12,143 nucleotides of DNA from the NCBI GenBank assembly GCA_900552605.1, contig USAR01000019.1, forward strand, positions 1 through 12,143, in the 5' to 3' direction. The first letter of the stretch is position 1. Each line of letters opens with the position of its first letter. Both the position numbers and the translations under genes were made by a program. This document shows, piece by piece, positions 1-8,072 of the stretch. The notes under the pieces were generated by a model. That model worked only from the letters and a program-made list of their open reading frames with translations, searched no databases and had not been told where the DNA came from. Origin of the DNA: an uncultured Oscillospiraceae bacterium. Its GTDB lineage: Bacteria; Bacillota; Clostridia; Oscillospirales; Acutalibacteraceae.

Positions 1-237
1 AATACTGTTCCGCACAGAGTTATAGCTAATAAGGCATTGCTCGGTTTAAAAGAGAAGACTGTTGTTATCGAGCTGGCTTCTAAGCCTTACGGAATAGATT
101 TCGATGCGGCAAAGGACGCTAAATGCAGAGTTATTGCCGCACCGTCGCTTCCCGGAAGATTTTCCCCCGTCACTGCTGCCGAAATTGCAAAAACTGCAAT
201 TGAAAGAATAATTAAAGAGGTGCAAAATAATGAATAA
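1..237 (+). CDS. spoVFA: Dipicolinate synthase subunit A, C-terminal part (cut by window edge)
   Basis: Only the last 78 residues are present; the reading frame is open from base 1 to the TAA at 235-237, so the gene begins outside the window. The segment reads through VPHRVIANKALLG, then ELASKPYGIDFDAAK and APSLPGRFSPVTAAEI. This matches the C-terminal Rossmann-like end of the SpoVFA/DpaA family (about 300 residues in Bacillus). With subunit B it converts a dihydrodipicolinate-pathway intermediate to dipicolinic acid in the mother cell; the product is loaded into the spore core. Its stop codon overlaps the start of spoVFB by 8 bp, so the two are almost certainly co-transcribed and translationally coupled. 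In Bacillus this operon is driven by sigma-K; the promoter lies outside this window. The assignment rests on family resemblance plus the adjacent subunit B. Confidence 0.9.
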   Translation, partial: NTVPHRVIANKALLGLKEKTVVIELASKPYGIDFDAAKDAKCRVIAAPSLPGRFSPVTAAEIAKTAIERIIKEVQNNE

Positions 238-799
238 ACCAAAGCTTGGATTTTGCGTTTGCGGCTCTTTTTGCACGGTATCAAAAGCCATAGACCAAAT
301 GAAAGCTCTTGCAGACACATATGAAATTGTTCCTATAGTTTCCGAAATAACCGCCGCAACAGACACCCGTTTCGGGAAATGCAATGATATTCTTAACGAG
401 ATAGAACAAATCTGCGGCAGAAAAATAATAAAGACTATTGCGGAAGCCGAGCCGATAGGTCCCAAGAATATGACAGACATAATGCTGATTGAGCCGTGCA
501 CGGGAAACACAATGGCAAAGCTTGCAAGCGGTATTGTGGATACAGTGGTTACTATGGCGGCAAAATCACACTTAAGAAACTCAAGACCTCTTGTGATAGC
601 TCCATCAACAAACGACGCGCTCGGAAATGCAGCTAAAAACATCGGCACATTGCTTAACTTAAAGAACTATTACTTTGTGCCGTTTTCACAGGATGCACCC
701 AGCAAAAAGCCACGCTCTATGGTTGCTGATTTTACAAAGACAGAGCAAGCACTGCATTCTGCGCTGCAAGGCGTTCAAATACAGCCGATAGTTTTTTAA
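230..799 (+). CDS. spoVFB: Dipicolinate synthase subunit B (flavoprotein family)
   Basis: A complete 189-residue protein, close to the roughly 200 residues of Bacillus SpoVFB. The N-terminus (KLGFCVCGSFCTVSKAI) is the first beta-strand and nucleotide-binding turn of the flavoprotein/phosphopantothenoylcysteine-decarboxylase fold. The middle carries LIEPCTGNTMAKLASGI (about residues 86-102) and PLVIAPSTNDALG (about 124-136), which are characteristic of the DpaB group. It pairs with SpoVFA to make dipicolinate during late sporulation. The ATG at 230 lies inside the spoVFA stop region (ATGAATAA), with AGAGGTG a few bases upstream as ribosome binding site. The gene is followed by a hairpin at 837-877. 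Many group I clostridia lack spoVFAB and use an electron-transfer flavoprotein instead, so its presence points to another clostridial lineage or to Bacillus-like spore chemistry. Confidence 0.93.
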   Translation: MNKPKLGFCVCGSFCTVSKAIDQMKALADTYEIVPIVSEITAATDTRFGKCNDILNEIEQICGRKIIKTIAEAEPIGPKNMTDIMLIEPCTGNTMAKLASGIVDTVVTMAAKSHLRNSRPLVIAPSTNDALGNAAKNIGTLLNLKNYYFVPFSQDAPSKKPRSMVADFTKTEQALHSALQGVQIQPIVF

Positions 800-836
800 A
801 ACAAGACACATTTCGCAATCCTAAAATATTAAACCG

Positions 837-882
837 GGCTGAGCGCGTATTATAAACCTCTTAATACACACCCAGCCTTTTT
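837..882. terminator. Intrinsic terminator between convergent spoVFB and addA
   Basis: GGCTG at 837-841 pairs with CAGCC at 873-877, and an inner GTATTA/TAATAC stem (847-852 with 862-867, including G847-C867) closes a 9-nt loop. Read on the minus strand the two parts fuse into an unbroken 16-bp stem, because the intervening positions become G·U pairs (three of them). On the plus strand the same positions are A·C mismatches. The plus strand has the better tail (TTTTT at 878-882), while the minus-strand tail is CGGTTTAATATTTT. It probably ends addA and may also end spoVFB. Confidence 0.7.
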
Positions 883-892
883 GCTGTACTTA

Positions 893-3800
893 TTAAACTT
901 CTATGCAACGTTTTAAATGGAACGAATATATAATCTTTTTGGTAACAGGCTTTTTAAATATCGCACAAAGTGCTTCTGAATAAAGTGAAAGCTGCTTTTT
1001 ATATTCTTCTCGAAATTTTGTTTCGGAATTTATTAAGTCTGTCTTATAGTCGATTATATATATATCGTTTTCATTTTCAATAACGCAATCGGCAACGCCC
1101 TGCACAAGGCTGTATTCATTAAGGTCTGCCGAAATGTTACCGTTAAATTCGTGTGCGTTAATTCGTGTTAAAAAACGATATTCTCGGTAAACCTTTATAG
1201 CTTTTTTAACTGCAAAGTAAGCATAGCTTTCAAAAAAAGCTGAAATTTGCGTTCGGTCTATCGCCGCAGCTTCTTCCCTTGAAATATACTCCCATTCATA
1301 GAGTCGCTCAATTTCCTTTTCAATGTTAATTACTGCTGCACCAAAATCGCAGTATTCCATAAATTTGTGTGCCGCAGTGCCTCGTTCAGCCGGAGTCAAA
1401 CCCAACCGTGACATAAACGCGGGACGGGCTGAAAAGGCATTATCAATCGGTTTTTCACCCTTTAAAATATCTGTTACAGAAGTTTTTGCCGGAATATCTC
1501 TGAGATAATCAAACGGATATTTGTAATCGTATTCGGTAATAACCGTATAGTTTGGGTGATTGGTTCTGCCGGCCGCATCGTCGCAAATTTTCGCTTCGTG
1601 CGGCGCACAGATTCTGACGTTAAAATCGCAGTCGCCGTCATTATAAGAACCGTTTTTTTGCTTAAACAATTCACCGGTGCTGCTGTGACAAAGCGCTGCG
1701 ACGGTTATCCAATCGGCAAAACAGTTGCCTTGCCTCAATGCAGTGCCGCTAAATGGGAAAGTACCGCCGTATACTGCATTTTTCTTAACGGTCATATCGG
1801 AAATATAACCTTCAATGTTTTTATTTGTTATAAAAAGTACAAGCTTTTCCTTTGCACGTGTCAGCGCAACATAAAGTAAACGCAGCTCCTCTTTATAAAG
1901 CTTTTGCTTAATGCGCGACGCAATATACTTTTTATTTACAGGCGTTATTATCGATGAAAAAGTATTGCTGAAATAATTAAACGATAGCCCGTGTGAATCA
2001 TCGCAAATAACAGAAGATGTTGTATCTGTCAGATTGAACCTGTTACCGAGGCCACATATAAAACAAACAGGAAATTGCAGACCTTTAGATGTATGAAAGC
2101 TCATAATTCTTACAGCATTGCCGGAGTTCACAGAGCTTGCGGAGACAGATGAATTGGAATCGCTTTCAATGTAATCCGTAAAATCTTTAATGGTTTTACC
2201 CGATTCTAAACCGTAACCGGCAGCAAGCTCCAACAGCAAGTTGAGGTTATCCCTGCAAAGTCCGCTGTTGACAGCTGTGAAAATATCGCTGAATGATGTT
2301 TCGAGAAACAACCGTCGCAAAAGCTCGTTTAGCGGCAATGTTACCGAGAGCTTTTGGCCGTATCTTATAAAATCAACCGCTTTTGCAGCCTTCGCGTTCT
2401 GTTTTGCGGCTTCTATAAGATTTAAATATAGATTATTCCGACGGTTTATAAGCATAATATTTGCAATTTCATCATCGTTAAAAGAAAACACAGGAGATTT
2501 TATAAGCGTAAGCAGTGCAATACTGTCGTTTGTATTGTTAATCGCTTTAAGCATCGCAATTGCTGCAGTAATCTCCGGTGATTCACAGAATTTTGTCGCA
2601 GGCGAATTAACAGGTATGCCACGCTTTTTAAGCTCATCAACATAAGTTAAAATCCGATTTTTCGGTGAGCGCATAAGCAGCACTATATCGCCGTATTCAG
2701 CTTTTCGTAACCCACCGTTATCATCGGTTAAAAACGGAGGTTTGTTGATAATTTCAACAACTGCTTCCGCAACAGCTCTTGCCTCGGCTTGTTCAGTAGA
2801 TTCCTCATTTTCGGCGTCGATGTATCTTAGCTCCACCGTTTCGTCCTCGTTATTCGGAAAGCTTGCCATAGGTACAAGCGCCTCATCGTCATTATAATCC
2901 ATATCGGCGCTTTCTTTTGTCATAAAAGCTGCAAATATATAATTAACAAATCTGCATATTTCAGCACGGCTTCTGAAGTTACCTGTAAGCAATACCTTGC
3001 TTGGATCAACGCCATCTTCATATGGTGAGTAATTGTCTTTCTTTATTAAAAAATTGTCAGGATTTGCGTTTCTGAAGCCATAAATGCTTTGTTTAACATC
3101 ACCCACGGTAAAAAGACTGGCGAGCTCATCATTAAGACGCTCGAAAAGCTCGTCCTGCAAATTACTTGTGTCTTGGTATTCATCAACCAATATTGCATCG
3201 AATGAAGAACAAAAAGCTGCACAGACTTTTCCCTCTGAACTGTTAAGAAGCTTTAGCGCCATATGCTCGATTTGATCGAATGTAAACGTATTGCGCACCA
3301 TCGATTCAGAAAAAACACGCTCACTGTATTCTTTAACAAGAGAAATAACCCCGCATACCACTTCGTAAAACTCGTTTGATATAAGACGCGCCGTCTCCTT
3401 ATTGTAAGGAAACATATCGCCTATCAAAGCTTTAAGGTCGCTTAGCAACTTGCGTGCTGTGTCTAAAGCTTTTGCTGTTTCAGGTTTAAGCTTTGCATTT
3501 TTTCTTAGGGTTCCCTCCGGTTCAGAGCCGCAGTTATCATAAATCCAATCGCTGTCCTTTTTAATACAACTATCACGAAGTTCATTTAAAAACTTAATTG
3601 CCGCCTTTGCGGCGCTTATGTTATTAGATTTTTCGCCCTCGTCAGCTTTAAGGCTGTTCAAAAGTTTATTGTAGCTTTTTTCCGTCTTATTTACATAAAG
3701 CAAGATTTCTTTGAAAAATTCGTCGCTCCATTTCCCGTAATTCTCGCCGCTGCCGCTGCACAGTTCACAGATCTCGTCATACCATTTTTCCTGATACGGC

Positions 3801-4351
3801 ATAGAGCAGCCCTTATTATAAACAGTTAAAACAATTTGTCTTAAAAGACGGTCGTCATATCCTGCTTGTGTTGCCCTTAAGAGCTTTAAAAAATTATCGT
3901 CTTCATCGGCATATTTCTCTGTAAACAACCTGTTTAATATGTCGTTTTGCGTAATCTCAACCATACCGGGGTCTGCAATTTTAAAATCTCTTGCAATGTT
4001 TAGAAAATGAAAGTTATCCCTCACAAGCCCAATGCAAAAAGAATCAATCGTACAAATTGCAGAATTTTTAATAAGCAGATTTTGCTTGTTGAGCAGTGCG
4101 CTGTGAGGATTTTTTTCAAGCTCGTCACGCAGTTTGTCCTCAATTTTTGTTTTAAGCTCCTCAGCCGCAGCATTTGTGAAGGTAACAATAAGCGCTCTGT
4201 CTGCCATAAGCGGAGCTTCTTCGTTCGTAAAGCGCCGCATAATTCTCTCAACAAGGACTGCCGTCTTTCCGCTTCCGGCAGCCGCAGCGACCAAAACCGT
4301 TCCCTCAGCTTTAACAGCAGTCTCCTGCTGTTTGGTAAGTTTTACTTCCAT
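893..4351 (-). CDS. addA: ATP-dependent helicase/nuclease subunit A
   Basis: A 1152-residue UvrD-like superfamily 1 helicase with a C-terminal RecB-type nuclease, slightly shorter than the about 1230 residues of Bacillus AddA. Visible motifs in order: Q-motif (LTKQQ, 5-9), Walker A AAAAGSGKT (22-30), motif Ia VTFTNAAAEEL (about 56-66), Walker B VDEYQDT with D390/E391, motif III GDVKQSIYGFRNA, motif IV LTGNFRSR, motif V SFHTSKGLQFP, and motif VI LLYVALTRAKE. The nuclease site is intact: H995 in RGTAAHKF, D1088 in QGVADCV, D1101 and K1103 in IDYKTD, and the QxxxY motif at 1120-1124. AddAB processes double-strand breaks for RecA loading and recognises Chi. The ATG has AAAGGGGAG six bases upstream and overlaps the 3' end of addB by 10 bp, so the pair is coupled. 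Transcription comes from upstream of addB. Confidence 0.97.
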   Translation of the reverse strand: MEVKLTKQQETAVKAEGTVLVAAAAGSGKTAVLVERIMRRFTNEEAPLMADRALIVTFTNAAAEELKTKIEDKLRDELEKNPHSALLNKQNLLIKNSAICTIDSFCIGLVRDNFHFLNIARDFKIADPGMVEITQNDILNRLFTEKYADEDDNFLKLLRATQAGYDDRLLRQIVLTVYNKGCSMPYQEKWYDEICELCSGSGENYGKWSDEFFKEILLYVNKTEKSYNKLLNSLKADEGEKSNNISAAKAAIKFLNELRDSCIKKDSDWIYDNCGSEPEGTLRKNAKLKPETAKALDTARKLLSDLKALIGDMFPYNKETARLISNEFYEVVCGVISLVKEYSERVFSESMVRNTFTFDQIEHMALKLLNSSEGKVCAAFCSSFDAILVDEYQDTSNLQDELFERLNDELASLFTVGDVKQSIYGFRNANPDNFLIKKDNYSPYEDGVDPSKVLLTGNFRSRAEICRFVNYIFAAFMTKESADMDYNDDEALVPMASFPNNEDETVELRYIDAENEESTEQAEARAVAEAVVEIINKPPFLTDDNGGLRKAEYGDIVLLMRSPKNRILTYVDELKKRGIPVNSPATKFCESPEITAAIAMLKAINNTNDSIALLTLIKSPVFSFNDDEIANIMLINRRNNLYLNLIEAAKQNAKAAKAVDFIRYGQKLSVTLPLNELLRRLFLETSFSDIFTAVNSGLCRDNLNLLLELAAGYGLESGKTIKDFTDYIESDSNSSVSASSVNSGNAVRIMSFHTSKGLQFPVCFICGLGNRFNLTDTTSSVICDDSHGLSFNYFSNTFSSIITPVNKKYIASRIKQKLYKEELRLLYVALTRAKEKLVLFITNKNIEGYISDMTVKKNAVYGGTFPFSGTALRQGNCFADWITVAALCHSSTGELFKQKNGSYNDGDCDFNVRICAPHEAKICDDAAGRTNHPNYTVITEYDYKYPFDYLRDIPAKTSVTDILKGEKPIDNAFSARPAFMSRLGLTPAERGTAAHKFMEYCDFGAAVINIEKEIERLYEWEYISREEAAAIDRTQISAFFESYAYFAVKKAIKVYREYRFLTRINAHEFNGNISADLNEYSLVQGVADCVIENENDIYIIDYKTDLINSETKFREEYKKQLSLYSEALCAIFKKPVTKKIIYSFHLKRCIEV

Positions 4352-7300
4352 ATGTCGCTCCCCTTTCTTATAGCATCAAGCACCTCGTCTTTACTCATCT
4401 TTTCAACAGTCCTGCTCGGCGAATTTTCATCGCGTCTGCAAAGAGGTCTGTAATCACAATAACTGCAAATATCATCGCTTTTTGTTGTGCCGTGATTGCA
4501 TGGGATATTTTCTATATCGCCGTTTCTTAATTTTCGGCACATATTTTTTACCTGTGCTTTTATGTAATCAAAAATACAGTAAAAATCTTCGGTTGATATG
4601 CAGTTATCCGTCTTGCTTGGTGTGCCGTCTTTTTTAAGCTTAAACGGCATAAAGCTTTTTGTGGGATCCATTTGCATAAGAATTTCAACATTATCGGTAA
4701 GTACGCCTTTCGGCTTTGCAGTATCCTTTTCGCTGCAGTCTATTCCCTCACGTTTTTTAGGGTTTATCGGCTGATAGATAACCGCAGCCGGACGAGCGTC
4801 TTTCGGCAGATTTTCGCAAATAATGCAGAGATACAAAAGCATCTGCAAATTGAGACCATACAGTACATCGGGCATTTTGAAAGTTTTTTTGCCCGTTTTA
4901 TAGTCGACCACTCGCAAATAGCATTTTCCGTTCGAGTTCATTTCATCAACCCTGTCAACCTTGCCGCCGACAATCGCCGTGCAGTCATCACCTTTAACGG
5001 TAAGCGGAGGTAAGTCGCCGTTTGCGGAAATGTCAAGCTCAAAATACCTGGGTTTAAAGCTGCTTAACTTCAGCTCCTTTATAATATCAGGCAAAAGCTC
5101 GCAGAGCATATCCTCAATTCTTAAAAGCAAATATTTAGCCTCGCCGTTCGGTACATAGTTTTCTCCTACCGTCAAAGCAAGGTACAACGAAATATAACTT
5201 TTAACAAGCTTTTTTATTGAATACGTATCATAATAGGAAATTTCTTCAAAGTGATTGCAAAGAATTCTTTCAAGCACAAAGTGAGCGATAGTTCCGCGCT
5301 GCATACGCTTAAAATCTATTTGTTCACGCTGCTTTATGCCGATTCCGTACTTCAAAAAATATGCATAAGGGCACTTAAAAAACTGTTCGATTTTGCTTGG
5401 AGATATGTGCATCTCACTGCCGTACAGCTTGTGCGCTGTGATTTGGCGTATACTTCCCTGCGGCTTTTCATATTCATTTATTGCGGCAATTTTTTGTGTG
5501 TAATCTTCAACTCCGTCAAGAGTCGATGTTATTTGATTCCAAAGTATACCATCGGCTTTATTATCTGCTGCAATTGCAAAGGCTTCTGCCGGAGTTTCAA
5601 GATGCAGCTCGTTCTGAACGGACTGCTCGGCACTGCTGAAATCCGGATTAAGTTCTTTTCGGATTTTTTCAACAATTCTTGAAGCCTCGCATTTTTCTCC
5701 AGATAGCTTGCTGTTATGATAAAGCAAATAAAGCTGTTCCGAAGGCGATGCCGCAGCTCGATAAAACAGATAATTCTCCATAATGTAATCCGCAAGATAT
5801 CTGTCGCTGACAGGCACATTAAAACCATTCAAAATACCACGTTCGGTAACGGTAAAAAATCCTGAGTCAAAAGAGGTTGCAGGAAATTCGCCGTAGTTAA
5901 CACCAACCAAGAAAGTTTTTTTAACACCCGATGGTGCAAACCTGTCTGCGGAGGTAAGCGTTACGGTATCAACACTCTGCGGTATTCCCGAAATACCGCT
6001 GTTACCAAAGCACATTTCAATTATTCCTTTAAACTCCGCAAAGCTAAGCTCATCTTTTCCGAAGCAGTTTACAATGCTGTCAAGAATATCGCAAAGCATC
6101 TTCCAAGAGCTTTCTATGTATTGCGAAACCGAGTATTCACCTCGGCTTTTGTGTTCTTCGGCAACTTCATTTAAATGCTTTGCAACATTACAATCGGTTA
6201 AAAGCAGAAATAACGCCTTGCAAAATTCCTCTGCCGTACCCCTTTTCAGCTTGGCAATATTAAATAGCTTTAAGAAAATACTTTTGCGGTACCCATTGAG
6301 GCGATTCAAGGTGTTTTCGGTAAGCTCTTTGCTGCTCTCGTTAAGACCGAACGGGTTTTTGTTCCAATCGTCACACCATTCGTCACCGTCAATATTCCAA
6401 AGATAAACGTAGTTGTCAATATCTGCAATTTCCTGTTCTGTAAAATCGGTTAAACCGGTTTTAAGCCACTGCATAATATCGGATGATTTATAGCTTCTTG
6501 TGGCGCTTAGAGCATACAGCACAAAAGCTGCTGCCTGCATTGCGGAAAACGGTTGCTTTTCATCATAAAAAAGCGGAACCGAATACTTTTTAAAGGCACT
6601 GCGTGCAGCGGCAATACAATCGGATACATTTCTTGAAATAACAACAAAATCTCTGTATCTTGCGCCCTCTGTTCTAACCGCTTTTCTTATCGTTCTCGCA
6701 ACATAGTCAAGCTCTGTGTAGGGTGTTGCGGCGTTAATTATTTTAATTCCGCGGCTGTCACCGCACTCATATTTACCGTTTTCAAGGAGCTTGCAAAGCG
6801 CCTTAATTCCCACGCTACTGTTGCAATTTTCGGAAAGATATATCGGCTTTGAACACTCAACATTTTGCCTTATTGCCATTTGCTTAAGTTGATTTACAGT
6901 ATTCACTATATTCGAAAATAAATGAAATTCATCATCGGTGTGATTTAACGAATAGTCAAACGAAGCATAAACATCATCGGCGTCAATAAACATTTGATTG
7001 ATCAGTCGGCTCTGTTGCCCTGTAAATCCGTTATATGAATCAAAGAAAACGGTTTTATATTTAAAATATCCATTATCACGTGCCTTATTGTACGCAGTGT
7101 CAAGCTGATCCAACGGGTCGATATAGACATTCTTAACCGTTGCTTCATAAGCGGAGATTATAAGTGACATATCGTGCAGTTTCATTGAAAGCAGTTCATT
7201 TTCGGTTTCGCTTGCCAATCTGTCAAGTTCGTCCGGTGAAACGCCGCACTGCTTAAGCTCTGCCACGGTTGCGGAAATTGTTGCAATTGAATTAACGGCG

Positions 7301-7632
7301 CTTTCGTAGCTTTTAAACAGCTGTAATTCACCCTCAAGCTCGCGGAGTGTTTTTTGCAGAATCAGCAAACGAGATGTGTCGTTTATCGTTTTTCCTTGCG
7401 CGCCGCCGTAAAGCCTGAATATCTCGGTGCAAAAGCTTGAAAAGCTCAGCACCTTAACACGACTTGCCGCGACATCGCCGAGCTTTTCAAGCAACATTCT
7501 TTCTGTTTCAAAAGAAAACTGCTCGGGAACAAAGAGCAACGACTCTTTATTCGTTGCCGCTTTTTCCCCAAGCAGTTGAAATACTTTAGTTGTTTTTCCG
7601 CTTTTTGCAGAGCCGAAAATAAATTGAAGCAT
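4342..7632 (-). CDS. addB: ATP-dependent helicase/nuclease subunit B
   Basis: A 1096-residue protein, near the about 1160 of Bacillus AddB. The N-terminus carries an intact P-loop, GSAKSGKTT (residues 7-15), followed by FVPEQFSFETERMLLE, typical of the family. The degenerate helicase core functions mainly in Chi recognition. The C-terminal nuclease contains H784 (RGTIAHFVLERIL), D893 (GGKVDRVD), D910/K912 (VDYKTG) and an NLQMLLY QxxxY-like motif. An iron-sulfur staple is complete: C754 (KCPYAYFLKYG) plus C1056, C1059 and C1065 in CSYCDYRPLC. All catalytic and cluster ligands are present, so the protein should be active. The start ATG at 7632 has a GGGG Shine-Dalgarno core about 8 bases upstream. 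It is the first gene of the addBA operon, with a candidate promoter at 7709-7717. Confidence 0.97.
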   Translation of the reverse strand: MLQFIFGSAKSGKTTKVFQLLGEKAATNKESLLFVPEQFSFETERMLLEKLGDVAASRVKVLSFSSFCTEIFRLYGGAQGKTINDTSRLLILQKTLRELEGELQLFKSYESAVNSIATISATVAELKQCGVSPDELDRLASETENELLSMKLHDMSLIISAYEATVKNVYIDPLDQLDTAYNKARDNGYFKYKTVFFDSYNGFTGQQSRLINQMFIDADDVYASFDYSLNHTDDEFHLFSNIVNTVNQLKQMAIRQNVECSKPIYLSENCNSSVGIKALCKLLENGKYECGDSRGIKIINAATPYTELDYVARTIRKAVRTEGARYRDFVVISRNVSDCIAAARSAFKKYSVPLFYDEKQPFSAMQAAAFVLYALSATRSYKSSDIMQWLKTGLTDFTEQEIADIDNYVYLWNIDGDEWCDDWNKNPFGLNESSKELTENTLNRLNGYRKSIFLKLFNIAKLKRGTAEEFCKALFLLLTDCNVAKHLNEVAEEHKSRGEYSVSQYIESSWKMLCDILDSIVNCFGKDELSFAEFKGIIEMCFGNSGISGIPQSVDTVTLTSADRFAPSGVKKTFLVGVNYGEFPATSFDSGFFTVTERGILNGFNVPVSDRYLADYIMENYLFYRAAASPSEQLYLLYHNSKLSGEKCEASRIVEKIRKELNPDFSSAEQSVQNELHLETPAEAFAIAADNKADGILWNQITSTLDGVEDYTQKIAAINEYEKPQGSIRQITAHKLYGSEMHISPSKIEQFFKCPYAYFLKYGIGIKQREQIDFKRMQRGTIAHFVLERILCNHFEEISYYDTYSIKKLVKSYISLYLALTVGENYVPNGEAKYLLLRIEDMLCELLPDIIKELKLSSFKPRYFELDISANGDLPPLTVKGDDCTAIVGGKVDRVDEMNSNGKCYLRVVDYKTGKKTFKMPDVLYGLNLQMLLYLCIICENLPKDARPAAVIYQPINPKKREGIDCSEKDTAKPKGVLTDNVEILMQMDPTKSFMPFKLKKDGTPSKTDNCISTEDFYCIFDYIKAQVKNMCRKLRNGDIENIPCNHGTTKSDDICSYCDYRPLCRRDENSPSRTVEKMSKDEVLDAIRKGSDIWK

Positions 7633-7708
7633 TATATTTATCCCCTATTATGCCGTTAATATATCTAACTTAATTAAAACACTTACCGCGGTTCAACCTA
7701 ATATGTTT

Positions 7709-7717
7709 ATTATAACA
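7709..7717 (-). promoter_or_regulatory. Extended -10 promoter for addBA
   Basis: Read on the minus strand this is TGTTATAAT, a perfect TATAAT with the TG dinucleotide of an extended -10 element. The -35 region is poor (TTTATT at about 17 bp), which is usual for TG-type promoters. It would start transcription about 70 nt upstream of addB and lies beyond the bofA stop codon, giving addBA a sigma-A promoter independent of the sporulation gene. No terminator is visible between bofA and this promoter. Confidence 0.5.
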
Positions 7718-7745
7718 GAAACGAAGGGACAAATAAAGTATATTA

Positions 7746-8000
7746 TTAAAGAAAAATGATATTGCTCAAAAGAAATGTTACCGTTCCGGGAAGTCCCAAC
7801 ACTGTGCAAAAACCAAGCGCGTATACATTGAGCGGAACGCTGACATTTATAAGCGGACTTAAAAAATGCAAAGCAAGATATGTGCCGGCGCCGCTTAAAA
7901 AGCACGCAATAAGCGAGCGCGGAAGCTTGCCGGCACTTGAAGCAAAATACAAATACAACACAGAAAAAACAAATCCGACCGAAATTAAAGCAATTTTCAT
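7746..8000 (-). CDS. bofA: BofA-family pro-sigma-K processing regulator (SpoIVFB inhibitor)
   Basis: An 84-residue membrane protein, the same size class as Bacillus BofA (87). Two hydrophobic segments are visible (about 3-20 and 30-51). They are followed by the family signature near the C-terminus, VPLN (55-58) and LGLPG (68-72), ending in a hydrophobic tail. BofA holds the intramembrane protease SpoIVFB inactive in the outer forespore membrane until the sigma-K checkpoint. The start is taken at the ATG at 8000, which has GGAGG nine bases upstream; a longer frame from 8024 would begin upstream of the predicted transcript start. A sigma-E type promoter sits directly in front. Bacillus bofA lies beside recR; here it is between a sugar transferase and addB. 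From memory, BofA residues N48, N61 and T64 matter for inhibition; here the equivalents by spacing appear to be H45, N58 and A61, so activity could differ. Confidence 0.78.
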   Translation of the reverse strand: MKIALISVGFVFSVLYLYFASSAGKLPRSLIACFLSGAGTYLALHFLSPLINVSVPLNVYALGFCTVLGLPGTVTFLLSNIIFL

Positions 8001-8022
8001 TAGGACATACCTCCAGTAACAC

Positions 8023-8052
8023 ATTATATGTTGATGATACGACGGTATATTA
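8023..8052 (-). promoter_or_regulatory. Sigma-E type sporulation promoter of bofA
   Basis: On the minus strand TAATATA (8052-8046) is followed after exactly 15 bp by CATATAAT (8030-8023). The Bacillus sigma-E consensus is KMATATT, 14-15 bp, CATACAMT, so this matches 6 of 7 and 7 of 8 positions at the right spacing. The predicted start near 8016-8017 leaves a very short leader carrying the GGAGG site. There is no TTGACA-like box at sigma-A spacing. Mother-cell sigma-E control is what is known for bofA in Bacillus. Confidence 0.7.
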
Positions 8053-8072
8053 CCTATAAATCGGAAGTTAAA

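Noticed and set aside
46..648. 200-codon minus-strand frame opposite spoVFA and spoVFB
   Set aside because: It is antisense to two well-supported genes, and its hydrophobic sequence follows from the complement of their codons.
893..7632. RecB/RecC or PcrA-type helicases instead of AddA and AddB
   Set aside because: The iron-sulfur cysteines in the second protein, nuclease motifs in both proteins, and the overlapping B-then-A order fit AddAB specifically.
7693..8022. 109-codon cysteine-rich frame overlapping bofA
   Set aside because: It is a shifted-frame shadow of bofA, and only the bofA frame shows a family signature and a well-spaced ribosome binding site.
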